A stretch of DNA of 64,000 bases. Source: Lathyrus oleraceus. Lineage: Eukaryota; Streptophyta; Magnoliopsida; Fabales; Fabaceae. Both the position numbers and the translations under genes were made by a program. Location of the stretch: the NCBI RefSeq assembly GCF_024323335.1, contig NC_066584.1:273149618-273213617 (forward strand), written 5' to 3'. Positions 12,666 through 22,496 of this stretch are shown piece after piece; the stretch's first letter is position 1, and each line of letters opens with the position of its first letter. Below the pieces are notes generated by a model. It was given only the letters and a program-made list of their open reading frames with translations, did no database searches and was not told where the DNA came from.

Positions 12666-13512
12666 CTACCCTCATATCGGTAGTCGTAAACCCTATTTTA
12701 TCCCCTTAGCAGAGTTAACCTTTTATTCATCCTAACCGATGACGGTTACTTTTCCGTGGTTTTCTACCCAGTATCTGGTAGATGTAATCCCCTCCTTGAC
12801 GGTTATCATTATCCAATATTCGGTATTGATAGTCCTTCACCCTTTTTGAGTATATCTCCCGGATCATTGCCCTTGTCAATGTATCCCAAGCGAGTCATCT
12901 TTCATTGGCCGTCTATCGGTAATGATCGTTTCTCTCCTTGGTTGGTCATCATTTTATACCCAGTTTTTGGTATTTCCGATGCCCCTTCTTTTCTGTCGAT
13001 TTATCCTTTATTAACCCAGTACTCGGTTGTGGATAATCCTCCATGCGAGTATGTTATCTACATTCTGACGGTAATAGATAACATGTCTCATGCACTCTTC
13101 GGTTGAAGTCTTTGCTCTTCCTCAGTCGAGTAAGATTCGTATCCCCTTTGCGGAGTCGGATACCCATCCTGTTATCGAGTTTGCTTTCTAGCCCTCTTTT
13201 GGATGATGAGTGTCTTGGGAATATTCCCCAATTCACGCCCTGATCGGTCACCTATTAAATGCCCAGTAACCGGTATCCCTGGTGTTCCTTCCTCTCTGCT
13301 CCCTATTATGACTTTTGTCCCCTGTGGAGTCAAATTCTCCTGAGTTGAAATATACCTTTTAGGTTTTCCTCAGATGATTTTGGATGTTTGATATCTCTCA
13401 CCCTTATATCGGTCTTAGATATTCATTCTCCCCGAGCATGTTGTTTTTTCACCCTTATACCGTTGTTCGGATCACATGTCTCTTTGAGCTTATTACCCAG
13501 TAACCGGTAATA
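12666..13512 (+). repeat. Array of dispersed short hairpins with a CAGTA-like loop
   Basis: Stems and positions: CTACC/GGTAG (12666-12683), TAACC/GGTTA (12733-12748), TCTACC/GGTAGA (12763-12782), ATACC/GGTAT (12956-12973), TAACC/GGTTG (13012-13029), ATGCC/GGTAT with one G-U (13259-13276), and TATTACC/GGTAATA (13491-13512). A bulged relative lies at 12903-12924. The loop is usually eight bases beginning CAGT. A separate perfect 10-bp stem is ATGTTATCTA (13051-13060) with TAGATAACAT (13075-13084), and GTATCC/GGATAC closes 13139-13163. Confidence 0.65.
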
Positions 13513-14007
13513 CCTCGCCCTGGTTTTTCCTCAGAGGAGTCCTGTTTGGATGTTCCCCAGCGAGGTCCTTTAAGTGGATTTCCCCCATCTGAGTCCGGAT
13601 TTTCATCCGAAGTATCCATTGTGGATAATTCCTCCGTATTGACATATTCCCCAATACATGCGCCTTTGAGTCAGCTCGGGTCTTTCCATTGATTTATTCT
13701 TTTGGAATTCTGCTCCCCAAGTTTTGAGTCGTGCCCTGCTCACGCAACCTATCCCTTTTCTATCCCCCACCAGAATCCCAGAGTCTTTGTCCCATTGAGT
13801 GTGTCACTCATATGGATGGTCATTTTCTCCTAACTTCTTTTCTCTTTGTGGACGCATATCCCCCACGAAGTATTACCCTTTTGCATACATACATTTGCAT
13901 CATGAGGTCTCATAGGGATCAAAATTCGTCTCTTTGTTATTATTTAAGTCCATTCTACCTCGTCGAGACAAAGATTTTAACCTTCATATCTCCGGATAGA
14001 ATGACCT

Positions 14008-14021
14008 TAAATAGGGGCATC
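14008..14021 (+). other. Polypurine tract region before the Ogre right LTR
   Basis: The purine-rich aaataggggcatc directly precedes the TG that opens the LTR. Its position fits second-strand priming. The tract is short and ends in pyrimidines, so its exact limits are uncertain. Confidence 0.6.
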
Positions 14022-17000
14022 TGTAAGACCCCAATTTTGGCCCTAAGATCCCTCATGACATCATAACATTGCATTTGCAAAGCCTCAAGGATCATGAGCA
14101 TCTGGGTTCCCTTTGCCTTTAGGTGGGACCTCTTGTGAGTGGTTTGAGATCACCAAGCATGCTTGAATTGTATATCATTGCTTTTCTCATTTTATTTACC
14201 AATCAAAAACACAAAAGTATGTCACTAACATTTCTTGTTTGTAGCTTGAGCAATCACAAGGTCTAAGAGCTCCTAGGAGATCTTTTGTGCAATGATAAGG
14301 TCAAGAGGAGATGAAAGCAAGCATAGAAATGGTTCCCAAGGCTCTAATCTATCAAATATGCCTCCCTAGTATCTCAATTCATCATTTTGATCAAAGCAAG
14401 TCAAGAGGTTTGAGGTTTGTCTCCCAAGGAACCCCTAATTCATCTGATCATCAACAATGCCTTGCTCATAAAGCAACCTCAGCCCATGGTCAAATACCAT
14501 CAAGGTAAGTTCTTTAATTCATCATTCCATGCATATTTGAACTTATTTGAGTGCCCTCAATCATAAGTTCATCAAGATTTGAGGCATGGACTTGAGAAGT
14601 TGATCATTCAATTCATCTGACTATTTTGAAATGCACTAAGACCTAACTTTTGATGTGTTGGTCAAATAGAGATGATCCCGAGAGAAAAAATGTTCTTAAG
14701 GACAATATGAACATTTTTAATGCTCATAAAAAATTGATTTGAGGCTTGGAAGATCATCATCCATTCCAAGACATTATAGGTCATTTTGACTGAAACCCTA
14801 ATTTTGGGTCAACTTCCCAAGAACATAACTCATTCATTTTTTATGATTTTTAGGTGGAACTAAATGCATTGGAAACTTTATTGTGTATATTTCAAATGTT
14901 ATGTTTAGAAAAATTTCAAAATCTCAAAAGAAATACATGTGATAATGCAAAACATTATAGGTCACTTTGGGCCAAATGCATTGAAATGTAAAAAAGTCCA
15001 ACTTCAAGTGTCCATAACTTCTTCATTGAAAATCCAAATGAGGCAACGTTTAAGTCCAACTTGATTGTCTTGAAAAGATATACAACTTTGATGTTGGAAG
15101 TTTTATCATTTGGGGCTTGCATCATTTAGACAGAAGGGCTTGAACATTGGCCAAATTTGGAAACTTCACTTTTGCATGTTTTGCACCCTATACTTTAAAA
15201 CCAAAATTCACTAATTTCCAAGGCCCAATTTAAATTTTGTTCAACATATCATTTGTTCCTTATGCAATAAGCTTTCTAACCATTACTCATGAGGTAGCAT
15301 TTGGAGTTTGGAAGCACCATTTTCGAAGACATGAGGATTGAATGCATTTTGTGAAATTCCATTCAAATTGCCATGCATGAGCTGTTTATACTTAATGTAC
15401 ACGTCCAGTTGCAATTCACATGAACTCGGCAGCTTGTTTCAATCTTCATTCGGCCTTCCACATGATCACACAAGCCCATGCAAGGAGAAATCCATTTGCC
15501 ATGTACACGAGTAAACTCATGCACTCAGCCATTTCCAGCTATAAATACATGTGTTATGCTTCATAATTCTCCAACCTAAAGGCGCCTGAAATGCTGCAAG
15601 AGTGAATCCCTAACCATACCAAAGGAACTAAGTTCATCTTTCTTCAAAAATTCAGATCTGAAATTCAATTGCATTTGGTTGAATTTTCAGATCTAAAGTT
15701 CCTGAACCTCCATCATTTGATCCATTGAAGTTCTGTTTTGCAAAAGGAACCAAGGAAAGAGACTCAAAGCTTCATAATCCAAAGGTTTTGATCAACTGTT
15801 TTTTGCTTCGAATCTCTTTATGCTTTGATCCATTGGCCTTGATATTGTGTTGTCTGAAGTCCTCTCTATAGAGGCATCATTGTTGTATGCTTAATTTTTG
15901 AAATCGAGCAAGTTCATGATGAACACCACCAAACTTCCATCTCTGATTTCTCTCTTAATAGGAATCTAGAGTGGAAGTGAGTGGCACAAGAGTGATGTAC
16001 ATCACTTCACATTTCGAACGGTGCCTGGATTGTCCATTTTAATGAACATTTGAATCTCTGCATTTTTTGAACTTCACCGGAGCTCACCGGAGAAGACGGT
16101 GGCGCTGGCCACCGTCTCATTGCCAGATTGCATCTGGACCGTTTGATCACTTTCCCAGATTGAATCATGGCCTTTGTTCGTTATGACTTTTTTAAATGCA
16201 TTGTGTGACGCGTTTGACTAAGACATTTGGTAGGCGCGCGCTTGAGATCTATCTGATTTGCCATCCAACGCCTCTCCTTTTTTCTGATTTTTCTAATTTC
16301 CATTTTATTTCTTTTATTTCATTTTATTTCAAAAATTCATAACTCTCTCATTTTAATTCCAAAAAATATGGGACCAATTGCATTATTTCTCTTTTTAATT
16401 CTAGTTTCTAAGAATGATTTTTAATATTTTTTATTTTATCATTTGATATTTTTTGTGAATTTTCTCTTTTCTGGTTATTTTTAATTCATTTTAAATAGTT
16501 TTTGATATCCAAAAAATACAAAAATATCTTCTCAACCTCTTTGAATGATGATAGATCTATGAAAAATATTCTCATCAATTTATTAATTGATTTGAGATTT
16601 ATTTGAGATTTTAGTTCAATTAGGTTATTTTTCTTCATTTTTAATTGATTAAAAATAGTTTCTGACTTTTAAAAATGCTGAAATTTTTTTGTCAAACTTT
16701 GTTTGACCTTGTTGAACTTGGGATAATTCACTTGGACTTTTCAAAGTTGGTTTAAAGTGATTTTGAAGTTTGACCTTTCTTTAATATTTTAATTCAAGTT
16801 TATTTTCAAATATTAAAAATGGCAAAAATATTTTGTTTGTTTCTTGACTTCCAATCTTCATCTCACTTCTGTTTTTTGTGGTTTGACCTTGATCTTCCCG
16901 ATCTTTGGTCAAAATTAATAGATTGGTACATTCCATTTCATCTAATGCACTTTATTTCCTTCATTTCCATTATCCATCTTCTTCTTCTTCTTTTCTTTTT

Positions 17001-18928
17001 TGATCAATGAGTTAAAGGTTGATAAGTTAGCATTGATTAGGGAGGTTTAATCTTCCTTGATTCAAATCTAATTCATCTTGATCAAATGATCAAGTGAATG
17101 ACTTTGCATTAAGGATAGATTGTTTCTTAAATCATGCAAAGGACTTAAACCAATACAAGATCATTTCTCATCTTCTCTTTTGGCATGGCAAGTTGTTGGA
17201 ACTTGGTTCACTAATCAAGACTTCTAACTTGTGTTGTTGCCTACATTATTATTGACCGACCTCAGATAGTTGTGACTTCTACATAAGTCCAATTACGATT
17301 GCTTAACATAGCGCTAAATTTGCCTTATGGCACACTAACTACTAACACTAACTATTAACAATTAACATTTACTTTTTGCTCTTTACTTTTATGCAATTTA
17401 CTATTCTTGTACATATTATTCATTTGCTTTTTCCTTTGCTCACTTGAGCACATGTTTATGTTAATACAATTTGCCTTTTGCTCACTTGAGCACATATTTG
17501 TGTATATATCATTGTGCTTGTGTTTTGTTTTGATTGTTGTGGACCAAATGCAAAGAAATGGACAAATGGACTTAGACTTTAGGACTTTCCCTATGCAAAT
17601 TTGGAGTCAAAGAGCAACTAGGAATTGGGCCTTTAGAGTGCTATAAAAGTCAAAGAGCAACTAGGCATTGAGCCTTTAGAATGCTATAAATGTTGAAGAG
17701 GACTTTGAAAGGACCAATCTCTAAAACTCATTTTTGTTCATTCTTGATTGTTTGATGGAAATTTTTAATGTGTGTGTTCTTGTGCTATGGATTCCAACAT
17801 TGAGCCTAAGTGTGGAACCATTACCATGAGCTTCTAAGAGAGAAAGATCTAAGAGCCATTGAAGAACTTTCCAAGAGCTAAACTGATTATTGATTGCTTG
17901 TGCTTACTATTATTTTGCTTGCATATTCCAAAGGATGGGAGCTACTTGGATCATCAATATGATCTCAAGAGAGGAAATCCATTTTTGGTCTTGTTCTCTT
18001 ATCCCTTATCTCTTGTATGATTAGGACTTTAGCCATTCTTCTTCTTCCCTCCACTCTAACCCAAGCCAAAACCTTTTGTGCAAACATTTAACACTTGTTT
18101 GCAACATTAGAAACCTAAGCCCTATGCTTTTGATTTTCAAACTTTCTTTTCATAACACTTATTTTGAATTGAATCTTTAAGTCAACTTTGACCATATTTT
18201 GTAAATACTTTTCATTGGTAAATATAACCCATTCACTTGTTTTTTGTGTGGTTTCAATGGCCACTTTCTTAATCAAAATTTTCCATAACCTTTAGCCATT
18301 AGGTTTGAGTTATCCTTGAGGTAGATGTAATACTCACCTATATCCTTAGTGATGGACAATGAGTCTTCCATGCTTATTATAGGGTTAACCCCTCTCTAGC
18401 ATGTTGAAGCTATCCTCACATGGTGGATTTGTGGTTTTGGGTTGAGTTTTCTCCCTTTGATAACAAAAGACCTTAAGGCTTTTGGACCAATCCATTCACC
18501 AACTCATTTTGAGATTTTTACCCCGAACTACGAGGTTTTGATCCTAATCTTTTTTAAGATGGTACGTAGGCAATGGGTTTATCCATCCAAACACAAAAAT
18601 GTAAATAACTTGTATATTCTCTTCTCGTCTCTTCAATCATGTTTGCACAAACAAATTTTTACAAAATACCAACCTTACATCAAATGTGAAAAGGGCTCCC
18701 TAGGAGTACCTAGGATGTTTTGGGTGCTTAAAACCTTCCCATTGCATAACCAACCCCCTTACCCAGATCTCTGACATTTTTACTAGTTTTTGATTTGATA
18801 AAACTTTTAGGTTTTTGTTCGCTTTCTAACCATTCCTTTGGATAAATAGAAGTGCGGTGGCGACTCGACTTGTATGGTTTACCTTAGATTTAATCAATAT
18901 CTCTAATGGTAACGAATACCCTGTTACA
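14022..18928 (+). repeat. Right LTR of the Ogre element, complete, 4907 bp
   Basis: It begins TGTAAGACCCC and ends ...ctgttaca. From 16178 onward it matches the left LTR at the window start. The first 30 bases also resemble the start of the solo LTR at 27798, so the two belong to related families. A TATA-like ctataaata lies at 15539. No gene is present; the open frames at 16819, 17407 and 18442 are LTR sequence also found in the left copy. Confidence 0.94.
15539..15547 (+). promoter_or_regulatory. Probable TATA box of the Ogre LTR promoter
   Basis: The motif ctataaata occurs at a matching place in the related solo LTR (29285-29293, ggctataaataca). This conservation suggests the LTR promoter core, but the transcription start is not shown. 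Confidence 0.6.
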
Positions 18929-19538
18929 GCCCCAGACAGAAGGGAGATCATTCAGATTCAACCTCTAGAGGAAGACCCAAAAAGGAAGTAACGTGTTATG
19001 AATGCAAAGAGCTTAGACACTACAGAAATGATTGTCTAAAGCTAAAGAAGGATAGCTCCAGAAAAGAAGAACTCCTCCAGTGCAAAGAAGAAAGGACTCA
19101 TGGCAACATGGGATGATTCTGAATTTGAAGCCCCAAAATCTGATTCTGAAGAGGAGCAGGCAAACATAGCACTCATGGCCACTACCTCTGGAAGTTCATC
19201 TGAAATAGAGTCTGACTCTGAAGAGGTATTCTCTGACCTTTCTTGTTCTGATCTGGATGCCTGTTTCTCAGAATCTCTGAGCTTGTATCAGAAGCTTCAA
19301 CAAAAATTCAAGAACCTGAAAAAGGTTCATGAAGAGACTGTTGAAGAGTGTGATAAGTTTGAGAAAGAAGTCTCTGAACTTAAAGAAAATAATTTTATTC
19401 TTGAAAGAGAAAAATATATTTCAACTAATAAATGTTCAAAACTTGAGGAAACTCTTTCTAAAGCTCCACCTACTTCTGACACTATCATATACAAATATGA
19501 TAAAGCTTTTCAGAAATTTCTGAACAACAACCTAGATA
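18929..19538 (+). pseudogene. Sirevirus A gag fragment with zinc knuckle
   Basis: Near 19000-19045 a CCHC zinc knuckle reads CYECKELRHYRNDC, spacing CX2CX4HX4C; the usual Gly before His is Arg. After a frameshift near 19080, a frame from 19100 encodes an acidic, Ser-rich segment and then a charged helical region, likely coiled coil. This layout is typical of Sirevirus Gag. The fragment begins at the Ogre junction and stops where copia B begins. About a hundred codons expected before the next A piece (27219) are missing, so a deletion accompanies the B junction. Confidence 0.8.
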
Positions 19539-20810
19539 GAATTATTTATTAATAATAAAAGGCATTTTTCTTTATTATGTTTGTTTAATAAAGTCCCGGG
19601 AATAGATAGTCCGTTTAATGTATCAAGTATGACTTAATCATGAGATCACATTAAACATAAGGACACTATTCTTAAAGTATCTGTAGTCAAGCTTTTTTGT
19701 GAAGTGGGATAACATTAAAGCATGAAGACTATTATGTTTGAAGACTGATCATCATGTCTCATGGATCATGGATAAAGAGTTATCAAGTCTTAAACATAGG
19801 TATGAATATTAAGAGTAATATTCATACTGGATTGACCCCCTATGAGAATACTATATAGAATGTTATGCAAAGTGTCATAAGTTATTCTCATGGTGATAAT
19901 GGTGTATACCACTCTTCGACCTGAAACCACTATGGACCCTAGATGTAAAGTCGAGTGCTTTATTGTTGATCCAACATTGTCCGTAACTGGATAACCATAA
20001 AGACAGTTGATGGGTACTCCACGAAGCATGCTAAGGGACATGAGTGACCTAGATGGAATTTGCCCATCCTACGTAACAGGATAAATGTCTATGGGCCCAA
20101 TATTGAACTGGACAAGGATGACACGGTCTATGCCTTGTGTTCAATATAGACATGAGGGCAAAGGAGTAATTATACACATAATTATTATCACAGAAGGTTT
20201 TGTCAGATCACATAACATTTTCGTGACTTGGGTAGGAGTGATGTGTTGCTAGATACCACTCACTGTTTATTATATTAAATACGTGATTTAATATAATTGC
20301 CAACGCCGCGAAAACCTATAGGGTCACACACAAAGGACGGCTTGATGAGATATAGAGTAATTAAGGAATACTGTAATTTACGGTTTCCTTAAGTGAATTA
20401 TAGAACATCGTAAGGTACGGTGTACTTAAGTAGAATACGAAATATGGTAAGGTACCAAATACTTAAGTGATTTTGGCATATTATGAGATATGGGCCAGAT
20501 ACACTTAAGTGGGCTTTTTAGCTTGAAGCCCACACAAGTGGTTCTATAAATAGAACCCTTGGGTAGAAGCATTGTAACTCTTGCTTACAATTTCGTTTCT
20601 CTCTCTCTCACTCAAAGCCTTCATTCATAGCAGCTAGCACTGAGATTGAAGGAATCCGTTCGTGTGGACTGAGTAGAGACGTTGTCATCGTTCAACGTTC
20701 GTGATCACCACAAGAGGTAACGATTCTATCACTGATCATGCCCATTCGTAAGGATCACTAAATGGAGAAATTTTAAATTCCGCTGCGCCTTGGATGGTAG
20801 TTATCCTTCA
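19539..20810 (+). repeat. 5' LTR of copia B, missing its first 44 bp
   Basis: It matches 25947-27218 base for base in length. It ends ...ttatccttca before the primer site. It includes a TATA palindrome at 20540 and four CTTAAG sites between about 20390 and 20510. Confidence 0.93.
20540..20557 (+). promoter_or_regulatory. TATA box inside an 18-bp palindrome, LTR of copia B
   Basis: GGTTCTATAAATAGAACC is an inverted repeat of 8 bp around AA with the TATA core in its centre. The same sequence occurs at 26948-26965 and, in reverse orientation, at 49138-49155, so it is kept in all three LTR copies in the window. A CT-rich tract follows about 40 bp downstream, near where transcription would start. 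Confidence 0.65.
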
Positions 20811-20811
20811 G

Positions 20812-20823
20812 TGGTATCAGAGC
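20812..20823 (+). other. Primer binding site of copia B
   Basis: tggtatcagagc, one base after the LTR, is the standard copia site complementary to initiator methionine tRNA. Confidence 0.92.
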
Positions 20824-22496
20824 CACTTACGAAACCATGAATCTGATAACTATTTATTTTCTGTATTAATACGATTAAAGACAGAATGAATCTAAAATTA
20901 AATTGAGATCGATCAAGTTATATATATGATATATGTAATCCTGATGCAAAATACATTATATATGATATAGTGTTCTCGTTTCGTTCATTCAAACACTCAA
21001 TAGTTGTTTTCCTTTGAGCGACCAATGGTCGTTTGCTTCTTGATCCGACATTAGTATGGTGAAGCAATGACGTGTTGATCAATCATACTAAATCAACAAT
21101 CGAGATGTGTTTGACGGTCTGAAATTGGTGCATCAGGGTTAGTGACGACACAAGGGTTGTGTTGTCAGAGAGTTATGCAATTGGGGTTGTGACTGCACAA
21201 GAGTTGTGCTTTCTAAACACTTTTTGGAACAGTGTTAACCGGTTAACGCATATGGTTAACTGGTTAACGCAATTCGAAATAAATTTTTTAAGTTTTTCCA
21301 ACAGTGTTAACTGGTTAACGCAAGAAGGAATACAGTTTTCTAAGAGATTTTCAAACAGTGTTAACCGGTTAACGCATTTGGTTAACCGGTTAACGCAAGG
21401 CAGAAAACAATTTTGAACAGATTTCAAACAGTGTTAACCGGTTAACGCATTTGGTTAACCGGTTAACGCAAGGCAAAATTCACCTGTTCGGCTAACTCTG
21501 CGTAATGTGATCGGTCGTCGAGATTTAATTTGGTTTTAATTGATTAAAAGAATTAAAGTTGATAATAATAATAATGTGTTTATTATTGTCTTGTGGTGAT
21601 CGGTTATGGCCTTAGTTTTCCTTTATTTTAGGTTTTAAAATACGACCTGCGTGTCGTGCCTCTCTTTTAATCTCTCAATGTAACTTCTTTTCTCATCTCA
21701 CTCCCTCGTATGTAAAACGAGTTTCTTTATGTAATGTAATGTTATAAAGAAAGCAAAGAAGTCAGTGCCAAAGGAGGACAACCTTAAAGATCTTGCTTGG
21801 AGAAGCTTAGATCGTTATTAGGTTAGCTTAGGTTCTCTCATTGGCTTGGGAGAACAATTGCGCTAGGGGCCATAACTGTTTCATTATATATGTATGTTGA
21901 TGCATGTGTATGTATGTTGAAGCATGTGAGAGACGATTTATATGATAAATAAGCCGGTGAGATCAGAATAATTGCAAATTCCCTCAAATTAAATATTAAG
22001 TTTATGCTTTCCAAGTTTTAACACTCATCAAGACTAGTATCGGATAATGTAGGTTTCGCCTACGCGAGGTGCATGTTCTATATTAGTAAGGTGCGATGGG
22101 ATAATTGTAATATCCAATTGTTAAAACAATGGGTCAAACTTGACTAAACAAATTATAATAAGATTATATATGTTTAGAAGCAAGAGTTGGGAATGATCCA
22201 TATGATGGATTGGAATAAGGGGTTATTCACCCAACTGAAATTTTCGAGAGTTGTATGAGATACAACTGGAAGGAGTTCCTACCTAAATAACCTAGTTTTG
22301 TGTAATCCGCCTACGCAGACTTAGAACGAAGTGAAATATGGATCTCGACCCACTAGAAAATCTTCCAACGGGATTTTCCGAATCAAATGATGAGGGTCAT
22401 TTGTTTTGAGTGAAATAGTGGGAGCATATATAATTAAAGGCCTAATTAAATATGTCAATGATACTTATATTTTCATTAATCCTTATGTAGATTACC
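20824..22496 (+). other. Leader of copia B between primer site and gag
   Basis: About 1.7 kb without a supported gene. It contains the palindrome array at 21234-21467; the frames that read through this array on both strands (85 and 84 codons) are translations of the repeat, not genes. Confidence 0.8.
21234..21467 (+). repeat. Seven-copy array of the palindrome GTTAACCGGTTAAC
   Basis: Copies lie at 21234, 21255, 21306, 21360, 21381, 21433 and 21454, each 14 bp long. Six form three pairs spaced 21 bp apart; the copy at 21306 is single. Two copies (21255, 21306) read GTTAACTGGTTAAC, a C-to-T change at the central CpG. Each pair is preceded by acagt and followed by gcaag or a similar run. Confidence 0.9.

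Larger units (their letters stand above)
11199..14021 (+). other. Ogre 3' non-coding region between pol and the right LTR
   Basis: About 2.8 kb with no supported gene. It opens with three structured units (11221-11370). After a plainer stretch (11400-12000) come many degenerate repeats of two kinds: TACCCAGTANNCGGTA and TCCCC-N3-6-GCGGAGT. A long 3' untranslated region of this sort is usual in Ogre. Open frames such as 11841-12152 and 12756-13106 have no domain and are judged chance. Confidence 0.8.
1..18928 (+). mobile_element. Ogre-type Ty3/gypsy LTR retrotransposon (Tat lineage), left end outside window
   Basis: One plus-strand element. The order seen is LTR, primer binding site, ORF1, gag-protease, intron, reverse transcriptase-RNase H-second RNase H-integrase, long 3' non-coding region, polypurine tract and LTR. 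The two LTRs match closely from position 1 onward; the left copy lacks roughly its first 2.2 kb because the window begins inside it. The visible part is 18.9 kb, so the whole would be about 21 kb, as expected for Ogre. It sits inside the gag of a Sirevirus that resumes at 18929. The right-hand target duplication would be gcccc (18929-18933), but its partner is out of view. All coding parts carry stops or a frameshift, so this copy is not autonomous. Confidence 0.93.

Noticed and set aside
11841..13106. Frames of 77-116 codons in the Ogre 3' region
   Set aside because: No homology pattern. The sequence is explained by degenerate hairpin repeats.
21159..21427. Frames of about 85 codons on both strands rich in VNRLT
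   Set aside because: They are translations of the palindrome array; both strands read alike because the unit is palindromic.
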